NCBI GenBank assembly: GCA_011800155.1
Contig: CM022375.1
Location: 682,001-746,000 of the forward strand
DNA: 64,000 bases
Direction of reading: 5' to 3'
DNA from: Flammulina velutipes
Lineage: Eukaryota > Basidiomycota > Agaricomycetes > Agaricales > Physalacriaceae
Numbering within the stretch: position 1 is the stretch's first letter; every line of letters starts with the position of its first letter. Shown here one piece after another: positions 32,069-43,625 of this stretch. The position numbers and the translations under genes were made by a program. The notes beneath the pieces are model-generated. The model was not told the DNA's origin, did not search any database, and worked only from the letters and a program-made list of their open reading frames with translations.

Positions 32069-35000
32069 TTAAGAATTAGAAGTAGGCTGCTTGTGCGCCG
32101 CATTAAGCTTTATTAAAAGGTCGTTAATCTGTCCATGGGTGATACAATACTCTAAAGTGGCAGGAGGGATGTCAATGTAATCAAGTTCTTGTTCCGTGCA
32201 TACCAGATCTCCGAAGAAGAATAAACGGTCTTGGCGATATACATACTTCAAGATCTGCAGGACTTCCATCGTAACTGAGGCCATTTTGGTTCGTCGAAGC
32301 GTGTCTGTCTCCTTACTGGATGAGAATACACGCTCGCAAGGCACAGCCGAAGCTTGTGCGGGTAGAACATCCATCGCGAGTTGATAAAGCAAAGGAAACT
32401 TAGCGCGACGCTCCTGCAATTTAGATGCATCAATATTCCGTTTGAAAGCAAAAAAAAAGAGTTACATACCGCCCAATAACGCTGAAGATCGAAGTTCTCA
32501 AGTTCTTCCGGAGCACGCTGTCTGTCCTCAACCGACGCGTCGTCTGTTAAGCCCTCGAACCCAATGAGGCCTTCCTCATCATACTGCGTTAGCTCGAGAT
32601 CAACACGTCGTTGATGTTCAAGCTCCTCCCTCTGGCGAACCACCTCGGGGTCTTGGGGACCTTCCACAGCAGGAACTGAAGCACTTTTACGGCCCATCTG
32701 CATGAAACCTGCAAGTCCGGATTTGACGGACTGGCTTGCCGAAGGAAGAGATGACACAGTAGTCGAGCGTCGAACAGGTGTTCCTAGTGGCGGCGCTTGT
32801 CGTGCTGCTTCACGGATTTCAAGCATCTTGATACAATTGAATCAGAATGATGTGATCATACGAGAACAATAGTTTACGTACTGCATTGCGGGTACATGTT
32901 CGTGCATCTTGAAGTTCCTCTGTAGACCAGTGCCGTTGGAGCCATAGGAACTTCATGGTAGGATTGAGCACTGCAACAGAATTGACGGATAAGTAATTTG
33001 TGATACAGCGACATAACACATACCAATAGCAAGCTTGTAGATCTTCGTACGGCGAGAATAGGCTAAGTACTCTTCGAGCTTGTTTATTGATGCCTGTATC
33101 GCGTGGCCGAGTTTGGGAAGCTCATCCTTGAGATTCCGGAGTTTTTGGATAAGCTGTTCATAGAGCGGGATGACGATAGAGAGTGTGGGAGTCTTCTGAG
33201 CAGACACTAACTCTTGAACTGTATGCGCATACGTAAGGAAGGTCCGAACGTCGTAGAGAACATTGATTTGGACGTCCGTCAATGCAAACTCATAGAGATC
33301 GTCATGATTCTCCAAGAATTTCCGAACAGGCTAAAAGATAGTTGTAAGCATATAGTATAAGAATGTTAATGAGACGAACATACCAGGTATAACTCGAGGA
33401 CACGGTCAATCATGATGAATGTTGATGACCATCGTGTTTCGACATCTTTCAGAAGTTGAATGAGACTCATCACCTTCGGTGGATCACCCCAGCCCCCGTT
33501 TGCATTTCCCTGAACGATGATAGAGCGCAGTTCTTTCCTTCGTTGATCAGAAGCACGAAATTTCTCGACTAGCTTCCGCGCCGCGCCAACAACATCGTCG
33601 TGTAAAGCGAGTGCATATTCTGGATCGTCGCGAAGCTCGTTTGGCTCATCAAGTAAGTCCGCGAAGACCCAGCTTGACGGTTCTTGTAGATCGGGGTCGT
33701 TGCTGTCCAAGACCATCAAGCGCTTGAGTCCATGCTTCACAGCAATATTGACGACATGAGGAAAGCAGCTGGTGTGTGTTCAAACTTCAGATATCTTTTG
33801 TAAGTAAAGTACAGACTTACCGGATTCGATTTCCTTCCACATTGAATGGTATATCGAGCTTCGCGAGCTCTTTTGACAGTGCTTCCATCATCGTTTTGTT
33901 ATTTCCCGCGTTATCAAGAGTGATCATGCCGATCTAGACAGTATGTTAACATTGCAAGACTTACGAGACACACAAAAGCTTACCTTGTTCAGACAGCCAA
34001 TCTCGCGGAGGACATCAATAAATATCTTCGAGATATGCTCACCCGTATGACTCTCGGTCACTTCACGAAAGGCCACAAGCTCAGAACGCAGCACTAGATT
34101 TCCATCGTCCTGGCGCTGGATATAGTGCGCCGTTATTGCCATGTATGATGTGAGGTCGACGCTGGACCAGATGTCGGAGGTAAAGGAGATACGGCCCTCT
34201 GAGTTGTTGAGTCGTTCAATGATAGCATCATACTCCTTTTTGAAGGCATCGAGTATCAAGTCGGTCATCTTCGTGCGATGTGGGAGGTCCCTGTCGGTGA
34301 TGTGGTCTTGACCGAGATACAAAAGCAAGTCACGAAGCTCTGGCGTATCCACACAACGGATCGACTATAATCAGGGTTAGTTTTTATTGTATAGCATTCG
34401 AACGAAAGATTACTTACTTGATCATCAGCAGCTAGCCATTTGACGAGTCGTTCATAGAATCCTTGTAGCGAGAAAGCTTGACGTTCGGGATCAGTGCCGC
34501 TACCAGTCGTTGCGGAGCCGTCTTTCAAAAGCACTGTCTCCCATCCTTTGAGTCGCATCTGGAACACCGTCGTTCGCCATAAATCACCGTGGTTAGCCTC
34601 CAAGTGGTTCCGAGTGGCAACAGTCTGGCCATCTGTGTTTGACCAAGTGGACCAGCTACCCACGCCGCTAGAGTTCTCGTGAGCTCAGGCGTAAAAGGAA
34701 TCATAACAATAGCACTTACGAACAGAGGCGACATGAAATGTGTGAAAATTGCCGCTTTGGAGGCCGGACCTTCGACATGCTATCGACTGGGAGTGTGTTC
34801 TCAGGTTTCTCCGCTCTATTCACGCCACGCGTGAAGTACCAGATATCCGTCGCTGTCGTTGTCTTTCCTTCCACCGGTTTCTCTTTTCGTGTCAAAGACT
34901 CGAAGCGAGTCCCAGCAGAAAATGCCCGTGGCACAGAGTGTTCATTTTCTGTAACTGGTCCGACGCCAAAGACGGCGGGACCAGCTGCAGCCGCTGGTTG

Positions 35001-35333
35001 GGCAGAAGATGAGGCGGCTGGACCGGCATCCATACGTCGTCTCTGGCGATCGCGAGGATTCGCGCTAGCAGTCGATGCAGTGGTACGATTACGAGGTCGC
35101 CTAGTAGTGGGGGTGTTCGTAGCATCCTGCAGGCCGGGGGCAGTCGTGGATGGAAAGGGAATAGATGATTGCTGATTGGGGATTTGATTATGATAAATAT
35201 AGTTATGCGAGGGATTAGGATTGTGGGTGTAGTATTCGGGCCAGCTCTTGAATGGATGAGGAGGAGATGGATATCCTTGGCCGCAGATGCATCGATCTAG
35301 AGGGTAACAGCAAACAGGACAAGTATCTGGCAT
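32069..35333 (-). CDS. hAT-family transposase
   Basis: A multi-exon gene on the minus strand with about eight short introns, starting at ATG 35333 and ending at 32069. Exon 1 (34720-35333) has a Cys-rich start (CPVCCYPLDRCICG), a Pro/Ala linker and the first half of a BED finger (CRLC); exon 2 (from 34667) supplies the His pair (HLEANH). The catalytic region shows SFTSDIWSSVDLTSYM, then ITLDNAGNNKTMM, CFPHVVNIAVKHGL and LKDVETRWSSTFIM. The C-terminal hAT dimerisation domain is VLPAQASAVPCERVFSSSKE. These are hallmarks of hAT transposases, which cut DNA with hairpin intermediates and leave 8-bp duplications. I see no stop or frameshift across the exons, so it may be functional. It lies head-to-head with a DUF6589 gene 0.6 kb away. 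Confidence 0.9.
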
Positions 35334-35721
35334 CGATCAGCCAGTGACCGGGACACAAAGGCAAAAACAACCGGCACCTTCAATATTTATACCCTGTAAC
35401 TGCCGACGGTGCGCGTCGCGTCGCGCTTTCTTGAAGTCACGCTCATCAACAATCGGTTGTGGGGCACAGCCACGGCGGAATCATATAAGAGCGCCTATCC
35501 GACGGTCGTTATCCTCCCACTATGAGCAATGTCATTGAAATTGATGAAATTTGAGTGTAAGGATCATAGATAACATGAAAGTAGAACGAGAGCAGCGTCA
35601 ACGCGTGATTCGAACTCCGCGTTTGGCAAAGAAGCGATGATCAAGGTTCCATCAGCTTGACTGCCTAAAAAGGTCTTGAGTCGAGTTAAGGTAAGGTCAG
35701 GGTTTGAGGCAGGCACCTGAA

Positions 35722-35838
35722 CCAGCCCTCGTTGGTGGTTCAAACTGAAAAATGAAAATACGAACTTTGACGAAAATGGATTTGATCGACCAATAAGAAG
35801 AGAGCAGGACTGACAGAATGAACCACCAAGAGGGCTGG
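35722..35838. repeat. inverted repeat in the hAT/DUF6589 intergenic region
   Basis: CCAGCCCTCGTTGGTGGTTC (35722-35741) pairs with TGAACCACCAAGAGGGCTGG (35819-35838), 19 of 20-21 positions, with a loop of about 77 bp. It sits upstream of the DUF6589 start and could be a transposon end or a regulatory hairpin. Confidence 0.7.
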
Positions 35839-35945
35839 CAAAAAACCTTCGGCACGATTTTCGGCTCGCTGATGGCCGCGCGCATATTGGCGCTCGCTAG
35901 CGCGTGCTTATCTCTTGTCATCTACATTCATTTCCTGACTCAAAT

Positions 35946-38408
35946 ATGGACGTTGAAGTTACTCATATCGTCTCCTTGCTTGATAATCTCAACGACGGCC
36001 CCGTTTCCCTTGTTCAGTTGGTTCTTGGCATCCTCAGGAGCCCCGCAACTGAGATAGCGGAGCACCCCATCGTTGTGGACACGATAACCCGCATTGGCGA
36101 CATACTCGATACTCTTGCTGCATCGTCGCTTACACGGGAAACAGCTCTTAGCTGGTGTAGGAAGAGAACCAGCCATCAAATCTCCCAAGAAGTTCTTCAG
36201 CTAGTCCGTCAGCCTGATGGGTATCGTTTTGGTGCATCGACAGCCACTGCAGAAAGATTACAGAACATCAAATACGAGACAATGGTGGAGGATATGCAAA
36301 AGACCGCGCCTACTCTCTGGGAATTGTTGAGCTTCACCTTGTTGGCCGATCCCGACATTGGTGAGCAGCAGAGATACTGGCGCGGACAATATACAAGAAG
36401 GAAAGGCCGTAAAGCGCGTGCTTGGGGCGCATATTCTGATGGCGAGGATGTTGTCATGGCGGATCTAGCAAATCCGGGAGTTCATGAGGAGGAGGACATC
36501 TGGGAGGATATGCCGGATGATTTCCTGCTCGAGGATGACCATGAGACAAATATGGCAAGGAAGGATTTAGAAGAGAGCAAAAGGGATGATGAAGACGGAT
36601 TTGGAGTGGATGATGACGAGGCTCAGGTGGATTACGCACTCGAACGCCACACTGCATCAGTAACCATGGTAAGTGCATCGTATGTCGTGTTTCCTTCAAC
36701 TTATACTCTTGAATAGAAAAAGGTTCTATGTATCAGTATCATGATGCAGAGCATGAATCAGAAATGCAATGCACTTCAAGTCCTGGTCGGATTGTTTCTT
36801 CATTCCTGCAATGCACCAGAAGTCGTTGTGACCACTTTATCACATATGGGTGTGTCGGTATCAGCGCAAACTATCAACAACACCGTAAAGAGCCTCTCCC
36901 CGGACGCATCCAAAGAGCTGCAGAAGGTTGCGCATACAATGCTTGCTTCTTTTGCGTTCGACAATCTCGACATGAATTTTGCTCAAGGAACAGCCACATT
37001 GGAAACATCTCACCCTACGCTCACACATGTAACGACTGCTACTGTGATTCCGCTCCAGAACGTTACACAGGAAGATCTATCATGTGCATTGGAGCTCTGG
37101 GAACGCTCACCGATGAATCCAAATCGTTCTGTCTCTATTCCTCCCGTTTCTGACAACCAACTCGAAAAGATCCATCCTGAACCTCCACTTATCGATAATC
37201 TCACTCGACGCCAACGATTTAATGCATGGAAGTTTCTCCACGACCTGGTTCATCATGGCCCGACATACTTCAAACAGCATTCCCAACGACTTGGCCATCC
37301 GGAGACCGTAGACCAAGTTCCTGTGGTTAAGATGCGTCAGGTTCATGCACGCATTATAGACACCCCATGCTCTACGCCGAAGGAAAACGGTGGTGTTATG
37401 GAGGACCTTCTCGAGAAACAGGCTCGACTTGGCGGGGAGACACAGGATCCAGAGACACAGAAAATCTCCCCGAAGTTCAAGTCACTGTTGAACTTTGTGA
37501 TTCTTGTCTTTGGTGACCTTGGAGTTGGGAACCACTTACAAAGCTACCTTGCGTCTCGACGGATTGAAAAAACCCCGTGGCGGAGGATGCAGTTCCTGGT
37601 CTATGTTCTTGGTCTCTTTCATGTCAAAAGGGCATGCGCGGATGCTCTATGGAAGATCTTCATTAAACCTGTTAACGCCGGGAAGGATACAGACTTCTCT
37701 GTGCTGAAATGTCTCCGCATGCTACGCCACAAGCAAATCAATAAAATCCAGAAGAAGCCAGGATTTCGTCAGATGCACGAGGTCATTATGCATGTCGGCA
37801 TCGTCTCACGTCTTGACTGCTGGCGCGCTGTTACCGGAAAATCACTAGATGCTCTGGCGGAATCAGCACCATCGCGGGAAGATCTCTGCAAGATCGCGAA
37901 CTCCTTAGCGCGGGAATACGTTGCGTCTGGTGGGATCGAGAGGAAGCGAATGGAGAGGCCGTCAGATCGAGACCAAGTAAAGGAGAATCACGACCTCCGA
38001 AATGCTCACTTCCTGCTGTATGAAGAACTGTCATATAGCATCAACCAAGGGGATATTGGCCGGCTTGAAACGACCTTCATGCCGTGGGCCTACATTTTTC
38101 GTGCGACAGGCAAGCACAAATATGCTAAAGCCCTTCGGAAGTATCTTCACGATGTGCATTTCCTTTACCCGAAAGGTTTAAAGTACTTCATTGCTTCATT
38201 TTGTTCAAGTCAGTGTATTGACTCATTTACAGGAAAGCTGTACGGAGCACATCAGGAAACCCTTTTTTGGTCCGGATCGTGGCTGTGGGCTCGGGATAGC
38301 TCCCGAGGCTCTGTAACCCAGGGCATTGATCCGGAACAGTTTAGAGCCTCCGAAGCAAGGGCAGAAAGCTCTGGGAGCTCTGGGAGATCTCCAGAGCTCG
38401 CGCCATGA
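35946..38408 (+). pseudogene. DUF6589 protein, truncated at the 3' end
   Basis: Exon 1 (35946-36668) and exon 2 (36717-38408) join across a 48-bp intron in frame, giving 804 codons. It lacks the disordered start of the 25.4-kb gene and has a short acidic middle. Family blocks are present: CISIMMQSMNQKCNALQVL, FAFDNLDMNFAQG, DQVPVVKMRQV, VFGDLGVGNHLQS and SINQGDIGRLE. After LKYFIASFCSSQC (about 38218) the similarity to the other copy (HNWLVNLTG..LLQEHQNFW) disappears and is replaced by a Ser/Arg/Gly-rich end encoded by CTCTGG/CCAGAG palindromic DNA. About 200 C-terminal residues are missing, so this copy is probably non-functional. Confidence 0.75.
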
Positions 38409-40112
38409 CATCCAGAGACTCTCTGTCTCCTTCATCTCTGGGAGTCAGAGCTGGCCGGATTACTATTCCTTGCTATATGATATGTATTTGTATGATTATG
38501 GTCCAACACAATGTCATTGGCATAATAAAAAGGCTTTTCATGTGTCAGTTTGCTTTAGAGTGGTCATCGATGCCTTGACCGTGTCCTGAACAGAAATTTG
38601 ACAAGTCGATTTCAGAGTCCGTTCCGATTGATCACGTGGTCGTCGCGTCAAAACGGAACGTAAACGGGGCCTTCGTTTCTTTCCCTCTCTCCAACATCTC
38701 CCTGCCTTCAGCCTTTCTTTTGACTACTCGCTCTCAGCTTCATTGATTTCTGTCTCGACTGCCTTGGACAGCACAGGAGGGGACACATTTTGGTCGACAT
38801 CGCCTGGGATGAGTATTACGCTGCCGTGTGAGGTCGCCTGGGCGAGGTGAATATCGTTGGTGCGCCGGTTCTCGCTCTCCAGCTCTGTCTTGGACCGACC
38901 GACTGACAGACATGACCCAGGAGCTCAGTGTCTATGATTCTTAGTTCCCTGGTGTGTTCCTCCCTTCGTTTACTCTTCGTCAGGGTCCTTTGCGTCACCA
39001 AACTTCACCGCCACCGATTGTATTTGTCATACGAATTACGTTTACTTCACTTCGGTCCTATTGCGTCTCCGCCTTTCCTCCTTCATGCTCCTCCACCGTT
39101 GGGACGCTATAGGCCCCCCACTTGTAAGTCTTCTTTTCTTTTTCGCATCTGTAGACAATCATTGTGCCCAAGTCGTGTTGTTGTCGATATTGGAGGGCCG
39201 ACCTTGAGCCTACCTCCAACAACGCAACTTGGGCGCAACGGGTGCCTCGTTTTATGCCTTTTTCTACAAAATTTGTTGACGTTACCTTTTAGCTGTTCGA
39301 TATCGTCAGCTTCGTCGACCGTCGTGTCATCAGCAAGTTACCTGGTACTTACATGCCCTGCTCGTATTAGCACGCTTTGCTGACTATGCATAGGTACACA
39401 ACTTCTATGGCGAAATATCAAGGACTTTCCAATAGCGTCGACGACGAGGACGACATTGGTGAAACAGGCCAGCGGATGGCCCCGACTGGTCGCGGACAAT
39501 GACGAGCACATAAAGCTGGCGGCAATGATCTAACGATGCTCGACCAGGCATTCAAATGGTGCGTCGTCCTGTAGTCGAACTGGGATGCTGTCTGACCTAC
39601 GCAGATCGACAGAAAGTGCCGTTCAGCGAGTAAAGTGCAAAAAAGAAATAACCAGAACATGCCAAGAAACGGATATGGAGAAGCGTCTTCGACGTCGTCG
39701 AGTCGAAACGAAGCTTGTCAAGGTGCGTCCAGGCTCTCTATAGATTCCCTCTCTCTCACGCACAGCCAAGTGTACCACCTCACGGCCGATCGCTGTCTCG
39801 AGCGTGGAGCTGCATTCTGTTTTCGACATTTCTTACAGGACGGTGCCAAAGCGCTGCTCATCGGGCGGTCATAACAAACTTACCGTACATCGTTTTGGCT
39901 GCGATGATATGATACGGTCCAATGACGTCTTACAACAACGGCAACGAAGTACTCCGTCAATGGTGACACTAAAATTGTTTCTAGTGTTTTTGCGTATACT
40001 TTGTGTAATAACATTGTCTGTAGCTCTTCTCCTGTACGTGTGTACCTAGATAATGTATCTGCTGCTTCTCTTATTGTTCTCTCCGTTTGGTGGTAATACT
40101 GGGTAATATATG
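38409..40112. other. no clear gene; scattered short coding-like pieces
   Basis: Long plus-strand frames here (38928-39383) have unlikely Leu/Ser/Arg composition. Two short stretches look coding-like: 39412-39500 (MAKYQGLSNSVDDEDD, acidic) and 39585-39722 (Lys/Arg-rich coiled coil ending RRRRVETKLVK before a GTGCGT). They may be exon remnants of one broken gene. Nothing was recognised. Confidence 0.35.
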
Positions 40113-41017
40113 GGCGGTATAGTCGGGAATAATCCATTTTACTTACTTTTTGCACTTTTCTTTCAAAATTGTGTTTACTTCTCCAGGCAAGCTTTTACTT
40201 CAATTTTGATAGATTAACTTTGCTCGTTCTGCTTTTACTTTCTGGATACGACGACCTACTTTCAACAATCTCTTTCTACCAACCCTTGAAACCATTTACT
40301 TGCATGCCCCACCAAGACTTTTACATGATTTCTCGTTATTGATTCTCTTTAATAGGCAATAGCTCGGTGGTTTCATGATGGCCGCTCTTCCACGCCGCGT
40401 CGGTCAGCGGTGTGCTAGTGTGGCGCATGCACAAGGTGTTCTCATTCTGAATCTCCTATTGACAATTTCATTGTTCGATCTCGGAAATGTCTGCTCCTGT
40501 CTTGTTCATTTGATGACTGGGAACAGTGCACCTGGTGACGGTCCTGGTCTAGGCTGTAGCTGTAACCTTTCCCGCCGCTCTGCGTCTCTGCAAGTCTTAT
40601 TTTGCGCCACTTCTGCTGGCTTGGCAGCCCGCTCGTCGTCCATATCTTTCATGGCTCACATTAGGACTCATCAGAAAGTGTTCTTTATTTATTTTCTACG
40701 TTGTATCAGGTTGAATGGAATGAACATGCTCAGTTTTTATGGCAGGCCGCCGCCCGTAGAGCGCGCCATTGGTACAACTTCCCGAACCTTTGTGTGAATC
40801 ACATGCTTGTCCGTGATCGGCTCCATATCCCGTCAAGTCCTAGTAGGCTGGACCTCTCCGAAGTAGAATCTTACTTTGAGAAAGTAAAAGAGGTCTCTAC
40901 CAAGTAAAAATGTGACGGGAAAAGTAGAATTTCTTGAGCAATAGTAAATCCGAGTCTCGAGAAAGTAAGTAAAATGTCCGTCTCATCCGTCCTGGATTAT
41001 TCCCGAGAATACCGACC
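40113..41017. mobile_element. small TIR element with AAGTAAAA subterminal repeats
   Basis: About 905 bp. The ends GGCGGTATAGTCGGGAATAA (left) and the complement of GGTCGGTATTCTCGGGAATA (right) are inverted with 3-4 mismatches. Next to them are inverted clusters of TTTTACTT (40140-40320) and AAGTAAAA (40880-41030). A plus-strand frame inside (about 40705-40907, WNEHAQFLWQAAARR) looks coding-like and might be captured. The element sits at the 3' end of the P-like gene copy 2. No target duplication was resolved. Confidence 0.6.
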
Positions 41018-43422
41018 AAAAGATAGAGTAAAAATGTCGACATCGTGGGAATCAAGATACGTGTGAGTGCATCCCGAAGCGGTCGCCTTGTCATTTGCAT
41101 CTGAGTATGCTGCAGCGCGGAGGAGTGCCTCCCGAGCTTTAACGTCAAGCTTCGGAATAATATAAACAAAATCTAGGAGGGTGAAATCCTTGACAAGCTG
41201 GCGTGCCATCCCAAAGATATGCTCGCATGCTTCGCTTGAATGTAGCCATAGGAGTAGACGATACATGTCGTCAATGTAGTCGCGGTGAATGACTATGAGA
41301 GAGATGAGACCATCAATAAGCGTGGAAAGGATGTCGGTAGTGTCATGGGAAAGGAAGTTTTTGTCTTTTGAGTATCCAGGTGATTGCTCCAGAAACCGCG
41401 TCCAAAGATTGGCAAAGAAACGGGTACGCAGTGCAATCTTGACGCGTTCATCATGTGTCATGTTTTGATTCTGGTACGCATCACAGAGCTCGCCAAACAC
41501 GAACAGATACACGATGACCCCAAGGTCCTCGGGATGGCGATCAGTCATGAATTGGAGGAACGCAGCAGAAAACTAGATGCTGCATTATCATCCTGCCGGT
41601 CGAGTTTCTGGACATCGCGATGGTATAGGGGAGTGCGATCCTCGAATGCAGCATTGTAGATCTGCTGAAAATGGGCCACATAGTTGCCGAGCGCCAAAAG
41701 TCGAGCACCAGAGAAAAGATTGTTCCGAAACGTCTTCAGTGCGTGTTTTGAGTCCTGAATCATAACGATCGGGTGCCCTTTGAAGAAATAGAGGGGGATG
41801 TCCATATCTTGTGTCTCTTTGGCAGGCGAAGCTATTTTGATGTGCTCGACATAATCTGCTGCTGCTGTGAACGAACGTTGGACTCCCCGCTCGGTCTTCG
41901 CTTCATCGCATGCATATGATACAGCCTTTATACCTCGATCCAAGAGCCTGAAGATAATTGTCTGGAGTAGCGGTGTGAGTTGCGCAGTCTTTAGACTGTT
42001 CCCAATCGGAAGCGCTGCAACAACGATTGGAACCATCTTTGGCATCGGCACCTGTAACGTCCACAAGCGAATCTAGAAACCGTACAAGTCAGTATGGAGC
42101 TGAAGCCCTCGTATTGAGTCGCACCTTTGTTCCCTTCTCGATAGTGTCATCATTCATGAGAGCATGAACTTGCTCCGGGTCGGGCACCTCCATCGGACCA
42201 TCAACACCACCAATTAGAACATAGGTGTTCTTGGACTGGTCCCATTGAATGCGAAGTCCACTGAGTAGCTTTGTGTCGTCGCAGGCTATCGACACTGGAC
42301 CCGAATAGCTTATTGCCGCCAGCTTTTGCTTGACACGTTCAAATGTCTCGTCGCATATCTTGAGTGGCATCTTGGGCTGCCTAGATTACCGGATTCTAAA
42401 GAATTATCAGTAAAGATTCTCCTACATAGAATATCATACTCACCTCATACCTCTCTGCGTCCGCGCAGGGAAATGCTCAGAAAGGAATTTGTGTGCCCGT
42501 GGACTATGGATGTCCGCGATATGAATGAATTCATCCCACGCAGGTGCATACAAAAATTCTGCATTCCAGCACCTCGCTCAGTCTTATCAACCTGCTGTAC
42601 CATAGCATGAACGAGCCGAGGAAGACCTTGTGATCGTCATATTTCCCCTCGAATGCGCCTTTGGCAAAACGAGCCATAATCGACGTCTTGGTATCCTAAC
42701 GAAATTTTTAGCTATTAGGGCATACACGAGTATAATTGTCATACATACCGCTTCGATAAGGTCCTTTAATCCTTTCACCTGAGCGTATTTTTCACCTAGA
42801 AGTTGGTATCTGTACTGCTTGTTCAAGTGCTTAGCGTTCGTCGAGTGGTACTGGTTTCCGAATGATATGGCAGAATCGTTTGTCGTACAAGAGGGAGCGA
42901 CGCTGATGACAGGGCATTCGACGACCATTGGCGTCCAAGTTAGGGGTGAGATTGGCGCATGATGTTGAGAAAACACGTAAGTTGGCTCGGTCGTTCTTCC
43001 ATAGAGGTAAGTCCTGGACAAGGTAGAGGACGTGATGGTTCTTTGGGCGCAGCGTGAGAAAGTTTCGGGGCAAAGTAATTCTTGAACGCCGGGGACTTCA
43101 GCGTGGTGGTTCGAGCTGTCGTGTTGGCATTTTTGCGGCGTCGCCTGCTGCTCCGACAGTCATCGTAGTGAGTGCGAAATCGTGACGTATTGTAGGCCGT
43201 TGAGACCAGCAGCTCTCTTCCCCAGTTAGAGCATCGAACTGCACGGAGACGCTGATCAGAGAATTCAGCTTGTCCATCGATGGCCAAAATCTTTTCTTTC
43301 CACCCCTCTCGCTTCTTTTCGGCCACCTCACCACTGTCGGTCGCCCTTCGTGATGCCTTCTCTGACCGTGCCGCCCGGCTCTGCCCACCCCTCTTTGTGG
43401 CGGAAACCACTTTATAGTGCAT
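41018..43422 (-). pseudogene. P-element/THAP9-like DDE protein (copy 2)
   Basis: A multi-exon gene on the minus strand. The N-terminus has a degenerate finger (VRCSNWGRELL..HYDDC). Later exons encode WDEFIHIADIHSPRAHKFLS, VSIACDDTKLLSGLRI, LWTLQVPMPKMVPIVVAALP, IMIQDSKHALKTFRNNLFSG-like VMIQDSKHALKTF, then SEACEHIFGMARQLVKDFTL. These blocks are typical of a large Agaricomycete family, and their D, D.KH..K and E..FG..R spacing parallels copy 1 at 20.5 kb. The N-terminal exons do not join cleanly: three frames overlap near 42950-43070. The 3' end is cut by the element at 40113-41017. I infer a decayed DDE transposase relative. Confidence 0.6.
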
Positions 43423-43625
43423 AAGTTAGATAGTGAGATGAGCCAATGCCACCTCAAAGCTCGAAGCTCCTAACTGATTGCCACGATCAGAATCTAACCT
43501 AGAACCAGGGGACGGGAAGCGAAATAAAACCTCGATCCACAACACAGAAACCTCGAATTACAAAATTTTATGGGACGGTCCGGAATAAAGTAGGAAAAAT
43601 ATATTTATGGACCTCAGTTGAACAA

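Noticed and set aside
35600..35640. tRNA gene from a GTTCGAATC box on the minus strand
   Set aside because: Neither the T stem nor the acceptor stem pairs, and no A box lies at the right distance.
31820..35740. hAT terminal repeats and an 8-bp duplication around CGTTGG
   Set aside because: Only six shared bases and poorly matching ends; boundaries left open.
38928..39383. 151-codon plus-strand ORF as a membrane protein
   Set aside because: Composition is erratic, with no domain or splice context; probably chance.
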